A DNA stretch of 64,000 bases, from positions 29,851,870-29,915,869 of the forward strand of contig NC_088712.1 of NCBI RefSeq assembly GCF_963576615.1, in the 5' to 3' direction. Source of the stretch: Watersipora subatra (lineage: Eukaryota > Bryozoa > Gymnolaemata > Cheilostomatida > Watersiporidae). This document shows positions 1 through 15,000 of the stretch, piece after piece. Under the pieces are notes generated by a model, which had not been told where the DNA came from, did no database searches, and was given only the letters and a program-made list of their open reading frames with translations. Every line of letters begins with the position of its first letter. The stretch's first letter is position 1. A program made the position numbers and the translations under genes.

Positions 1-3000
1 TCATAAAGAACATGGCCTTTCAGAAATACAGCAACATGGAACAAAGTCTCTTCACAAGGCTGGTGCGCCTCGGCGTTCCCACAGTTGACCTCGATGCTCA
101 AGGTGAGTTCAGATTTTCAGTTGTCTCTCTTGTTGGCGGCCAACAACAGAGACAACTAAAGTGGGTACAGTCATAGAAGCGGCAACCAGAAACAGGTACA
201 GTAATACCTCGAGGTGCGGGTGGCTTGACATACATGTACAATCAATTTGAGATACAAGAAAAATTCTGGTATCTCAAATTTTGACCTTAAAGGTTGACTT
301 GCAACAAAATTCACATTACAGTTATTTGATATCATAAGATTCACCATGTCTTACTCTGTTGTGTTGTAGGTGCAAAATATATGGGAATGTGATTACAAGC
401 TCTTAAAAGCTCAAAATCGCAGCCACACGAGACCGCCGTAGTTTGGACTCGCTTTCCAAAACGGCTCAAATGGGACGTAGTTGTTACAGGATGGTTTCTT
501 TTTACACTTTCATGCAACCTTCTTCGTCGATATATTTTCACAAATATACTTCACGCATTCAATAAAACCATGTCTATTGTTCTTACGCGTCTGTTTTATC
601 GTCATTGTAATGCTGTCACTTTTAGCACTAATATCTTATAATTTACCGTAAAAATTCGTTAAACTTTTTAACCTTAGCTCGAAGGAGTACTTATCATTGT
701 CTGATAATCATGACGAGCCTGTTGGTCACCTGTGATAATCAAAAAGTACAGCAAAAATTATTTGCGAAGTATTGGGTCACATGATCAGATTACGACTTGA
801 CGATTAGATCAAGCCGAAACAAAACTGTTAAGTAGCGAGCATCTATATTTGATACGGGTTCTTCGGTAAAACCCGAAGTGTTTGTCATAAACTAGTGCTA
901 CGATAAATTTTATATTGAGCTTTTTATTGCCCTTTCAATTCACGTGAGAACATCACGTGACAAGACGATAATCAAACTGTAATGACTACCTCAGATAAAT
1001 AAACTGATTCCAATCTACAGCGGCTTTTTGTTTTTGATCTTTTAAGATTTGTAATCACATTTCCACATATTTGGCACCTACAACACAACAGAGTAAGACA
1101 TGGTGAATCTTTTGATACCAAATAACTGTAATGAGAATTTTGTTGCAAGTCAACCTTTAAGATAAGAGACAAATTTGAGATACAAGACACTTCTCAATGC
1201 GGTTAGTGGTGGGCGAGTATGCGAGAGGCCGCTTACAAGAACGACATCTCTCGCTCTTTCTCGTCAGATCAGTTTAAAAAAGTTTTAAAGAGCCCTGCTT
1301 AAGGTGAAGGTTAAAGCGAGTCTGAAGGCGAATCAAAAAGATCAAAGCCAGAAGAAACAATAGAAATGAAAACAAGATTAGAATTAAGCTTAGTGTAGCT
1401 TATAATTACAACTTATTTTCAAGTGTGTGTATCTTATGCTAAGTTCGTTTTAAGTTAAATTTAAAATTTATTTTACTTTATGTAGTGTCACAAAATTCTG
1501 AAGGTATACTGCTACCTTATTCTGAAGGTATACTGCTACCTTATTCTGAAGGTATACTGCTACCTTATTCTGAAGGTATACTGCTACCTTATTCTGAAGG
1601 TATACTGCTACCTTATTCTGAAGGTATACTGCTACCTTATTCTGAAGGTATACTGCTACCTTATTCTGAAGGTATACTGCTACCCTTTTATCTTTATTAG
1701 TGATCATCAACAAAATGATGCTTTTCATTACATGCCAAAAAATGAGTTGAAAGACAGAATTCAGGAATTATTGAGTGACTTGAGCAAAAGTATTTTACAA
1801 GTTGATATTCTACTAGTATTTCATAAGAGTTGGAATAATGAATTGTGGTAATAAGAAGTTACTTATGTAATAGTAATGACACGGATGCTTTGTGTGATAT
1901 TTGCAAACTTTGAGTAGTTCTTATGAAAATTTTTTTATATTTAGACCCGATTTCTTATTTTTAGCATGGAATTTTTTGATAAGGAGAACGGTAAATATAT
2001 TAGAACCTTGGTGCCGAGAAGTTACAATGTCAGATTGCTAGTTAAGACTATTTGTAAACATTCTTGGTAGGTACTGAAGCAAATGTCTAATCAATATCCG
2101 TAATCAAACATCTGAGGTACTTACTTTAATCCTGTTGTTTCTACTCAGCTACTAGGAGGTCTGTCACTCATCTTGCTACAATTTTATGCCAGCTTAAAGC
2201 AGGGGTTCTCAATCTTTTTTATTTATTCCTCCCATTTTGCCTTTTCATAAATTTTATTCCCCACGCACTTTCAACTCACATGACTAAAAACAGATTATAA
2301 TCCCATTTTATTGTACATATCTAAACATATAACAACATATTATTAATTTTTATACAGCATGCATACAACACAAAACAATACCTTTGGCATGGCAGTGAGT
2401 CGGTTTATGACTAGGTTAACTTACTGTCCAATCAAAACCTGGATAGATGTGTTCACATATATCTGGGTTCTGGCTAGTAGCTCACTATTAGCAAATAGTG
2501 TTATAGATAAAACCAAAATTTTAAATGATGAAACCCAAACTCACACAGCACTGCAGGACATAAATTAAAAGTTTAACAAATTAGACACTTCTCTGTTCCC
2601 TCCTTTTATATTCAAAATTCCCCCTTGGGGGAATTCCTCCCTGGTTGGTAACCCCTGGCCTAAAGGCTGCACTCGACGTTGGATTCCGAATGGATAGCTT
2701 TTACAATTTTACAAGAAGTACACAGTACCCTAGGACACTTATGTATTCGCGTCATCTAACTTTTGCATTTTCGCGGAGTCATTCATCTCGCGAAAATATA
2801 ATGAGCGAAACTAAACTATCATAACGAACGAGCGAAAACGCGAAGTTAAATAGCTTTGTTCATTGATATCCACAATAAAATCGTAATATTAGAAATGCAG
2901 GCAACTTTCGTCTGTGGTTAGGATAAATGGGAAATTTCTGGTAAACTCATTATAGCTAATACACCAACTGAGCAGCATGGCAAAGCAATATCAGTTTAGT

Positions 3001-6000
3001 CACCGAATTTGTAACTGATGAGGATGAAAGTCTGGTAGGTGAAGTCGTAAAATTGAAGAATAATTATTGCAGTGATGAATTCTATTACCATCCAAAAACA
3101 ATATCAACCCTCATCAGGTCCAACCACATTATCTCTTTCACTGCCAATCATGTACAAATTCGTTACCGGCCTAGTGCCAGCCATTTTACCGAAATTGCCG
3201 ATATTGCTTCATGATATGTATACAGTACTTTTCAAGTTCTACTTTAATTATCTGTATAATCACGAAAATCTAAACTGGCTGTTATGTCATCAACAACTAA
3301 TTACCTGTTTTATGACTCGCGCAGGGTAGTTAATGAACTCACAGAAAAATGTTCGTTTTTAGATTAGAAATTCTCAAACAAAAGTTTAAAATTGCTTCGT
3401 TGTTTTAGGCTGATTTTATAGAGAAATCTTCGGACAACACAGTCAATTTCATAAAACACTTAAAGACCGTGGGTTATGTGGTCAACAAATAATAAAATCA
3501 GGTTACCAGACAATTGCTGAGAAAGTCAGAAAATGCGTTTATGTCAGTGGCCCCTAGAAAACACGTAAATGCGTTTATGGCAGCGTAAGGGTTATACAGT
3601 ATTCGTTGTGAAGTTGGTTGTTACCTATCTATTTTCTTCTTCTTGGGATTCGAGTGTGAAAGTCACGGCGGGAGGGACCTAGACGTCATTGATAGTCTAA
3701 GAAACAAATGGCAGCAAGTGATCAAATTGAATTGTCAATCTCACCCACACATTTCAACCTGTGGTTTACAAATACGAACTATTCCCAAATTGAATTTTTT
3801 TTTTATTAGTGAACTGGACCTGAGGAATGTAATGTTTTTTCCACTGCATATATTTTCACACCACTATATTTTCGCACTCATCAGAGCCGCGAAATTAAGT
3901 TGCAGCGAAATTTTACTCTGTGTGCTACTCACGAAACTAAATACTAACGAAATATAAGTGTCCTAGGGTAGGTAACAATTCAAAACTACTGGAGTTGTCA
4001 GATTGAAAATTTTCAAATGGTTAAAAATTGTTTCACGAGGAAACTGTTCTTGATCTGTTAGAAAAGTTTTCTCCGTTGCCACCTTTTTAAAATGAGTAGA
4101 TTTTGTCACTTTCATCGTTTTTGATGTTTTAGTACTATGCACATATGTTGCTATGGTGACATGAACTTAGCAAAGTATTATCTTTAACTTCCTCCAGAAA
4201 TGGCAGTTACTTTATGCACTAATTGTCTTATTGCAGGCAGGGCGAGAAGCTCAATTGCCAATCTGTATAGGTGGAGATACAAAAGGCTTGGTGACCTTGA
4301 GCACGTCAACCAGATGGACCAGTACAAGACGGCCAATGCAGGCTTTCGATTTGACTACCAGCTCATCGACGTTCAAGACTTCAATGGGGTCGGGGAGAGT
4401 GCCCCCAACCCTTACTTCTACCAGGTTAGTTGTTCAGCTATGGCTGTGATTGGTGTATACTAGCTGCATTACTAGTTGATATCATCCATGTTGCTGACTC
4501 ACAGGTGTTCATCCAATTGTTAGAACCTGGCTGAGGCAGAGTACTGCGTAGCCACCTTCATGTACATGCGACTCCTCGGCTATCCTGCTGAAAAGATCAC
4601 CATCTTGACTACATATAATGGCCAGAAGCACCTCCTTCGTGATGTTGTAGCGCAGAGATGTGCGAATAATCCACTTATAGGTATGTCTCTTCATCTGGCT
4701 TTTCTTGTTTTAGTGGACTGAAGCCCCATCTTTTGATTACCACCAGTAAAACTTTATTGCAATAGCAGTTATCAGAAAGGAGTTGTCTACACTACCATGC
4801 ACTTGTCTATGGCAGGTCTGTGAAAGCCATAGGGATTGTACTGCAATTCAACTAAATGGTTTTTAAGCCCAATCTATGTTCCATAACCTACTGGCCTCCC
4901 TCTGAACTATCAACGTTATTCAAATAATTTATCATTTAGAAAAAAACATAACTTTGCAAATGTGTTATGTGAGGAATCTATTATTTTGGTGTAGTTTAAA
5001 CTGTATTTAAAATGGCTGAAAAGAGAATTAGATTTTTCATCATCTTTCACCGTTCATCATTCTGTGCATATCTTACTCATGTTCTACATAGAGTGTCTTT
5101 AGCTAGTATGTAGGCGATAGTAAGTAATATGGTCATACAATGGTTCTGGTCCTCACTGACCTTCTGAACTCAATGACCCGGATGTCACCGGACCGTTTTA
5201 AAAGTACTTTTGACTATTACTCAAATACACTTTGAAGAGTATTTATTAGTCATATATAATAAGTAACATAATAGTAAGAGGTACAAAATCCGAACCAACC
5301 ACTGAGTCAATATACAAACTGGCTAAGTAAAATCCACTTACTTCATACAGTCAAACATGGATAACTCGTCCACGGATAGCTCGAACACATGGTTAATTCG
5401 AACATTTCCTTTGGTCCGTTCCCACGTAATGATAAATTGCTATAGATAACTCGAACTCAACACTGTTAATTCGAACTGTTTTTTGCCCAACGGCTACCGA
5501 AACGGTTGTTATCGCTTTAGAAAATCACTTTATTCAAAGCCATAGAGGTAAACTTCATTTTTTCGTAATTCATAAGCGTCGTTATTACCACCATCGGCAA
5601 AATATTTTTGTCAACGACTTTTCTAAAAGTTTGGTGAAATTTGATTTATACTGCGATACGATGAATAGCACGGGCTAGCCGGGTCACGCGTGCAAGGATT
5701 TTCGCCACGCACATACAAAACAAAAATCGCATGTTGTTTTTGTTTTGTATGTGCGTGGCGAAAATCCTTGAGTGCGTGGTCTAACCCAGCTAGCCCGTGA
5801 TGAATAGTTTTCCGACGTTGATTCCGTGTTGAATCAACGTCGGAATGTTGAATGTTTAAATCGTCTTAAAAATTCTTGTAATTAAACGTATACGTTGTCT
5901 GAGCTACAAAAAAACTATTCATCGTCTGACCTAAACACAGAATACGTGTGTACATTCAATAAGTATCTATTAAAAAAGCGTGAGTGATATAGAATGTACC

Positions 6001-9000
6001 GTAAAACTTCGTAAAACTTCTAATTGAACTGCCTCGGAGTGTTGCTCTTAACGAATCCCAGGTAAAGTAAGGTAATCTGCATAAACTTCAAGAAAAAACG
6101 GCAAAAGAAAAAATGTCTTTTCTTTTGAGCATTTCAACAACGATCAAGTTTTGCCAATGTCAATCAGAAAAACGTCCTGGCAATAACATCACCTCAAACA
6201 ACAAACCAACCTCAAGTGATAGAAAAATCTCTATACTTTTTCATGAAAACGTTTTAAACTTTACATTAGAAGCATTTAATTTGAAACAAGCCATTTGTGC
6301 TTTTGATTTATATTATAGTTTGTATATGTTCATGTATCTACTAATAAATAAGTAAATATATGGACTTGTGACAGTGCTCTGATAACTTGAACGCTCTGAT
6401 AATTCGAACACTTTTGCTCGGTCCCTTGAAGTTCGAGTTATCCATGTTTGACTGTATATGATTGTATCAGTCACAAATCAACTTACTACATATGTTATTG
6501 TATCAGTCACTTACAAACCAACTTACTGCATATATGATTGTATCAGTCACTTACAAACCAACTTACTACATATATGATTGTATCAGTCACTTACAAACTA
6601 ACTTACTACATATATGATTGTATCAGTCACTTACAAACCAACTTACTACATATATGGTTGTATCAGTCACTTACAAACCAACTTACTACATATACGTATG
6701 ATTGTATCAGTCACTCACAAACCAACTTACTACATGTTATTGTATCAGTCACTTACAAACCAACTTACTACATATATGATTGTATCAGTCACTTACAAAC
6801 CAACTTACTACATATATGATTGTATCAGTCACTCACAAACCAACTTACTGCATATATGATTGTATCAGTCACTCACAAACTAACTTACTACATATATGAT
6901 TGTATCAGTCACTTACAAACCAACTTACTACATGTTATTGTATCAGTCACTTACAAACCAACTTACTACATGTTATTGTATCAGTCACTTACAAACCAAC
7001 TTACTACATATATGATTGTATCAGTCACTTACAAACCAACTTACTACATATATGATTGTATCAGTCACTCACAAACCAACTTACTGCATATATGATTGTA
7101 TCAGTCACTCACAAACTAACTTACTGCATATATGGTTGTATCAGTCACTTACAAACCAACTTACTACATGTTATTGTATCAGTCACTTACAAACCAACTT
7201 ACTACATGTTATTGTATCAGTCACTTACAAACCAACTTACTACATGTTATTGTATCAGTCACTTACAAACCAACTTACTACATATATGATTGTATCAGTC
7301 ACTTACAAACCAACTTACTACATATATGATTGTATCAGTCACTTACAAACCAACTTACTACATATATGATTGTATCAGTCACTCACAAACCAACTTACTA
7401 CATATATGATTGTATCAGTCATTTACAAACCAACTTACTGCATATATGATTGTATCAGTCACTCACAAACTAACTTACTGCATATATGGTTGTATCAGTC
7501 ACTTACAAACCAACTTACTACATATATGATCGTATCAGTCACTTACAAACCAACTTACTACATATATGATTGTATCAGTCACTCACAAACTAACTTACTG
7601 CATATATGGTTGTATCAGTCACTTACAAACCAACTTACTACATATATGATCGTATCAGTCACTTACAAACCAACTTACTACATATATGATTGTATCAGTC
7701 ACTTACAAACCAACTTACTACATATATGATTGTATCAGTCACTTACAAACCAACTTACTACATATCTGATTGTATCAGTCACTTACAAACTAACTTACTG
7801 CATATATGATTGTATCAGTCACTTACAAACCAACTTACTACATATCTGATTGTATCAGTCACTCACAAACCAACTTACTACATGTTATTGTATCAGTCAC
7901 TTACAAACCAACTTACTACATATATGATTGTATCAGTCACTTACAAACCAACTTACTACATATATGATTGTATCAGTCACTCACAAACCAACTTACTGCA
8001 TATATGATTGTATCAGTCACTCACAAACTAACTTACTGCATATATGATTGTATCAGTCACTTACAAACCAACTTACTACATATCTGATTGTATCAGTCAC
8101 TCACAAACCAACTTACTACATGTTATTGTATCAGTCACTTACAAACCAACTTACTACATATCTGATTGTATCAGTCACTCACAAACCAACTTACTACATG
8201 TTATTGTATCAGTCACTTACAAACCAACTTACTACATATATGATTGTATCAGTCACTTACAAACCAACTTACTACATATATGATCGTATCAGTCACTTAC
8301 AAACCAACTTACTGCATATATGATCGTATCAGTCACTCACAAACTAACTTACTACATATATGATTGTATCAGTCACTTACAAACCAACTTACTACATATA
8401 TGATTGTATCAGTCACTTACAAACCAACTTACTGCATATATGATTGTATCAGTCACTCACAAACCAACTTACTACATACAGTGAAACATGGATAACTCGC
8501 CCTCGGATATAGCGAACACATGGTTAACTCGACTGGATTTGCTTGGTCCGTTCCCACGCAATGATAAATGGCTCTATATAACTCGAACTCAACACTGTTA
8601 ATTCGAACTGTTTTTTGCCCAACGGTTACCGAAACGGTTGCTATCGCTTTAGAAAATCACTTTATTTCAAGCCATAGAGGTAAACCTCAACTTTTCGTAA
8701 TTCATAAGCGTCGTTACTACCTCCATCGGCAAAATATTTTTGTCAACGACTGTTCTAAAGGTTTGGTGAAATTTTATTTATACGTACTACTATACGATGA
8801 ATAGCACGGGCTAGCCGGGTCACGGGCGCAAGGATTTTCGCCACGCACATACAAAACAAAAACAGCATGTTGTTTTTGTTTTGTATTTGCGTGGCGAAAA
8901 TCCTTGAGTGCGTGACCCGGCTAGCCCGTGATGAATAGTTTTCCGACGTGGATTCCGAGTTGAATCAACGTCGGAATGTTGAATGTTTAGAACGTCTTAA

Positions 9001-12000
9001 AAATTGTAATTAAATGTATACGTTGTCTTAGCTAAAAAAACCATTCATCGTTTGACCTAAACACAGAATACGTGTGTACATTCAATAAGTATCCATTCAA
9101 AAAACGTTAGTGATATACAATGTACCGTTAAACCTCGTAAAACTTTTAATTGAACTGCCTCGGAGTGTTGCTCTTAACGAATGCCAGGTAAAGTAAGGTA
9201 ATCTTTGGATAAACTTCAAGAAAAATCGGCAAAATTGATCGTGGGTAAAAAGCTCAAAAGAAAAAGATGTCTTTTCTTTTGAGCATTTCAGCAACGATCA
9301 AGTTTTGCCAATGTCAATCTAAAAAACGTCCTGGCAATAACATCACCTCAAACAACAAACCAATCTCAAGTGATAGAAAAATCTCTATACTTTTTGATAA
9401 AAAAATGTTTTAAACTTTACATTAGAAGCATTTAATTTGAAACAAGCCATTTGTGCTTTTGATTTATATTATAGTTTGTATATGTTCATGTATCTACTAA
9501 TAAATAAGTAAATACATGGACTTGTGACAGTGCTCTGATAACTTGAACACTCTGATAATTCGAACACTTGCTCGATCCCTTGAAGTTTGAGTTATCCGAG
9601 TTTCACTGTATATGATTGTATCAGTCACTTACAAACCAACTTACTACATATATGATTGTATCAGTCAGTCACAAACCAACTTACTACATATATGATTGTA
9701 TCAGTCACTTACAAATCAACTTACTACATATATGATTGTATCAGTCACTTACAAACCAACTTACTACATATATGATTGTATCAGTCACTTACAAACCAAC
9801 TTACTACATATATGATTGTATCAGTCACTTACAAACCAACTTACTACATGTTATTGTATCAGTCACTTACAAACCAACTTACTACATGTTATTGTATCAG
9901 TCACTTACAAACCAACTTACTACATATATGATTGTATCAGTCATTTACAAACCAACTTACTACATATATGATTGTATCAGTCACTTACAAACCAACTTAC
10001 TACATATATGATTGTATCAGTCACTTACAAACCAACTTACTACATATATGATTGTATCAGTCACTTACAAACCAACTTACTGCATATATGATTGTATCAG
10101 TCACTCACAAACCAACTTACTACATATATGATTGTATCAGTCACTTACAAACCAACTTACTACATATATGATCGTATCAGTCACTTACAAACCAACTTAC
10201 TACATATATGGTTGTATCAGTCACTTACAAACCAACTTACTACATATACGTATGATTGTATCAGTCACTTACAAACCAACTAGATTTGATTCATTTGTCA
10301 TTACAATAATAGAACAATTCCAGAAAAGAGTAAAATAGATTTGCCAAACTACATGTAGTGTACATAGTCACTCAAGCTATAAATGACGAAAGATTTGTAT
10401 ACAACTAATTACACCTAACATCAGATGACATCATTCACGCTTATCACTTTGTATGGAGGTCTTGAGATGAATATTAGGGTGTGCTTGTAAGTTATCAACT
10501 GTACTTTATAAGTCATCAACTGTACTTTGTAAGTTATCAACCGTACTTTATAAGTCAACGACTGTACTTTATAAGTCATCAACTGTACTTTATAAGTCAT
10601 CAACTGTACTTTATAAGTCATCAACTGTACTTTATAAGTCATCAACTGTACTTATAAGTCATCATCTGTACTTTATAAGTCATCAACTGTACTTTATAAG
10701 TCATCAACTGTACTTTATAAGTCATCAACCGTATTTTATAAGTCATCACCCGTACTTTATAAGTCATCAACTGTACTTTATAAGTCATCAACCGTATTTT
10801 ATAAGTCATCACCCGTACTTTATAAGTCATCAACTGTACTTTATAAGTCATCAACCGTACTTTATAAGTCATCAACTGTACTTATAAGTCATCAACTGTA
10901 CTTTATAAGTCATCGACTGTACTTTATAAGTCATCAACTGTACTTTATAAGTCATCAACCGTACTTTATAAGTCATCAACTGTACTTATAAGTCATCAAC
11001 TGTACTTTATAAGTCATCAACCGTATTTTATAAGTCATCAACTGTACTTATAAGTCATCAACTGTACTTTATAAGTCATCAACTGTACTTTATAAGTCAT
11101 CAACTGTACTTTATAAGTCATCAACCGTACTTTATAAGTCATCAACTGTACTTATAAGTCATCAACTGTACTTTATAAGTCACCAACTGTACTTTATAAG
11201 TCATCAACCGTATTTTATAAGTCATCAACTGTACTTTATAAGTCATCAACCGTATTTTATAAGTCATCAACTGTACTTATAAGTCATCAACTGTACTTTA
11301 TAAGTCATCAACTGTACTTTATAAGTCATCAACTGTACTTTATAAGTCATCAACCGTACTTTATAAGTCATCAACTGTACTTATAAGTCATCAACTGTAC
11401 TTTATAAGTCACCAACTGTACTTTATAAGTCATCAACCGTATTTTATAAGTCATCAACTGTACTTTATAAGTCATCGACTGTACTTATAAGTCATCAACA
11501 GTACTTTATAAGTCATCAACTGTACTTTATAAGTCATCAACTGTACTTTATAAGTCACCAACTGTACTTTATTAGTCATCAACTGTACTTTTCGGTAATG
11601 ACACCTATTGTTTTGATGATAAATTAATTAAATTAGTTAATTGTTGTAATGATAAATTATAAATTAATTGAATTAGTTCGCCATTAGCTGATACAATTAG
11701 GTAAATAGTAAGTTGTTTTAATTTAGCCAGTGGGTATATTGACTCCGTGGTCGATTCAAATTTTGCACCTCTTACTATTATACTATACTATTACTAGTTC
11801 CTCTTACTATCATGAAAGATGATGACTAATAAATACTCTTTAAAGTCAATTTGACAATTTATAGTCAGAAGTACTTTTAAAATGTTCCAGTGAAATTCGG
11901 GTCATTGAGTTCGAAAGATCATTGTGTGAGCTAGAACTCCCATACAGTAATCCCTCTTACTCTGCTGTATCACAGGTTTTTGGTTGCATACATTTAGATA

Positions 12001-15000
12001 CATGTAGCAATACACCGTTAGACTTCTCACTAAGGCGTGATTGCCGGATACACAGTTTATTGATATGAAAGTCAGCGATATAAATAAAAACCCTTCTATG
12101 AATAGATTGAGACAGCTTTTTAACTAGCCAACGGAATTTGACCATTTTTCCTCCTTCGACTACAGAGAATCACCAATGAGCACTTTCCATCGTTTTGGCA
12201 TCCTGATGTTGGTTGGCTCAAGAATAATTAAATATTGAATATCTAACATTAGATATGTGTTGTGCTTCACCGTTCAATTCTCGTCTATTTGTTACATATT
12301 TCATTATTGTATGTACAAATATTAATATACTGCACAAATATTGCGCATGTTCAAGGACATGTATATGTATTTACATACGTACTTACATATGTGTACTTAC
12401 ATGTATAGTAATTGCCAAAGTTTAGAAAGCAGTCTAACTGTTCTAAAGTGCTAAAATTATGTCTCATACTCGAAATAGCTAGTAGTACAAGTATGATACT
12501 TGACTACGGACCTGATGAAGTCATGTCAAAGCCTTAAAACAGCTTCAAGTGTCTTCATCAACATTTGAGCAGTACCTGAGGAAGGTATTTCTTTTTTTAC
12601 ATAGGGTAGATAGACATCTGCTGTTGTTTACTGCAAAGTTTACCATTGCATGATTCGTAGGTCAGCCAAGCAAGATCACGACAGTGGACAGGTTCCAAGG
12701 TCAACAAAATGACTATATACTCCTGTCCCTTGTTAGGACTAAAACAGTTGGACATCTGCGAGATGTGCGCCGCCTTGTCGTGAGTCTTTCTCATTGTCTT
12801 TAGTTGGTACAGTCTCCTTCCTGGCCGTGTTACGTGTGTCTAACTCAGTCGCTCTCATGGTTTTTCTGATCCATTGATTGCAGCTCTATTGCCATTTCTT
12901 TTTTTTTTGTATCATTTGTTTCACTTGTCATTTGACACAAGGCAAACCAATCAAAATGAAAAAATACAATCAAGCCTCAAAATATGATTCTGTCAGCACA
13001 ATTTTATAAACATAAATATGAGCATATGTTTGTTTTGACAGGCTAAATCATCTCCAACTTCGTACATTCACAATTTTTTTAAACATTGAATTTTTTAGTT
13101 TAAAGTGATAAGTTGAAAAAAACTTGAAAGCAAACTTGGAAATAATTGAAAATATTTGAATACAGTCATACCTCCACATACGGGTACCCTAGCATACTAG
13201 AAGTTTGAGATGTGAGCTAAATTTCGAGGAAGTTTTCTCCTTGAGATACAAGACAAACTTGAGATACAAGACAAATTTGGGATACAAGACAAATTTGAGA
13301 TACAAGACAAATTTGAGATACAAGACAAATTTGAGATACAAGACAAATTTGAGATACAAGACAAATTTGAGATACAAGAAAAACTTGACATACGAGACAA
13401 ATTTGAGATACAAGACAAGTTTGAGATACGAGACAAATTTGAGATATGAGCTGGTTCTTTGATGCGACCGCTTTTGAGAACAGCATCACCCGGTCTTTCT
13501 TGTCAGATCAGTTTGTAAAAGTTTCAAAAAGTGAAGGTTAAAGCGAGTCTGAATACGAGGCAAAAGGCGACAAACTGGGCGATAATAATAAAAAATTAAA
13601 ACGAAGGCAAATTTAGAATTAAGTTTAGTGCAAGATTAAAACTTATCTTTAGGCGTGTGTGAAATAGATTAAATTTATTTAAGTTAAATTTAAGGTTTGT
13701 GCTATGTTAGCCTCACAAAAGCGCAGTGTCCCTAATGTGTTGCCATCAAGTCTCTCTCTCACCGCCAGTAGCCGCTACATCTGTCGCGAAGCTAAAAACC
13801 CCATACACTACTGTACACAGTAATATTATATTTTATTGCTGGTCGTAACCACCAAATAGGTAGTTGTTACTTTGTGAACGTAGGTAGTGAATTACAACAA
13901 TTAAATCATGTTTTTCATCATAATATCTTGTTTTTATGTGGTTTATTCCATGGATGGGAACGGATTAATCTAAGGAATTAATAAAGGAACTATTTGATAT
14001 GTGAGAGAATAGACACACGAGTATTCTTGTATATGAAAAGGTAATTTAAACAACATTCAGAGTAAGTTAGGCTATATTATGTTACGGACTTCTACTGTTC
14101 ACTCTCCTACTGCACATGTGTATTCTGTTCACATGTCTCTAAGGAATAATTTAACTGGCTTCATTGGTTACCATTTTATACATTTCGTTGTTAAATAATA
14201 ATTTAAGTTTTTAGCTTTAGTTTCATATATATGTTACATAATGTTTTATTACTTTGTTTCATATATATATGTTACATAACGTTTTATTACTTTGTTTCAT
14301 ATATATGTTACATAATGTTTTATTACTTTGCATAATTACTTGAAAATTCATCATTGTACAGTACAGCTACATACTGTATACAGTATGTATACAGTATGTA
14401 GCTGTACTGTACAATGATGAATTTGTAATGTAATGTACAATGACTACATACTGTATACAGTATGTATACATACTGTGTACATACTGTTTCACATACTGTA
14501 GCTGCTAAAGGAATGTTTCTAACTGACTGATTTGTAAGAGGTTCCAGTTTAAAGGTGTCCTGATTCATTTCAGATTTTCAGCAATCAAAAAGTGGCCTTC
14601 TCTGTCATTTCAATGCACATTTTTTGCCGCCTTTTTGATGTGACAACACAAAACATTACAACTGTCACTATAAACTGTCACCATAAATTGTTACTATGAT
14701 TGGAGCAGGTTTGGCGTTCTTATTTTTTTTACAGCTCATCAATTTATCATTTTCCAGTCAGTTATCAGACAAGAACAAGACAACTCCAACGTATAGTTTT
14801 AGATTTTAAATTTCTTTAATATTTTTAGCGAACTATTCATGCCAATTTGCACCAATTACCATAATTAATTAGGAAATAGTTGGAAGAGCTATGCGTTTCA
14901 TGTATGTTTTATCAAAAACCAGTTTTCATGCAGAATTCAGGTTCCATGAAATCTACTGTGCCATTTTAATAACGTCAGAAAAAGAAAGAAATGGAGAATA

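Larger units (their letters stand above)
5166..11915. repeat. Inverted arms bounding a minisatellite block
   Basis: 5166-5345 and 11712-11915 are diverged inverted copies of each other. Shared pieces include 'gaactcaatgacccg', 'agagtatttattagtca', 'atagtaagagg' and 'gagtcaatatac'. Between the arms lie a CAGT-ended element, a 40-bp minisatellite, a second copy of that element, more 40-bp units and a 21-bp minisatellite. The arms could be terminal repeats of a large non-autonomous element or two separate insertions in opposite sense. Confidence 0.6.

Noticed and set aside
3643..3957. 104-codon plus-strand ORF
   Set aside because: Lies in and ends at the terminal repeat of the TA-flanked element 2728-3968; no transposase motif.
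6538..10338. Many overlapping plus-strand ORFs with [15 protein letters not shown] repeats
   Set aside because: Direct translation of the 40-bp minisatellite; no start context, no conserved protein.
13189..13489. Four overlapping ORFs on both strands
   Set aside because: Products of the 18-bp minisatellite within transposon copy B.
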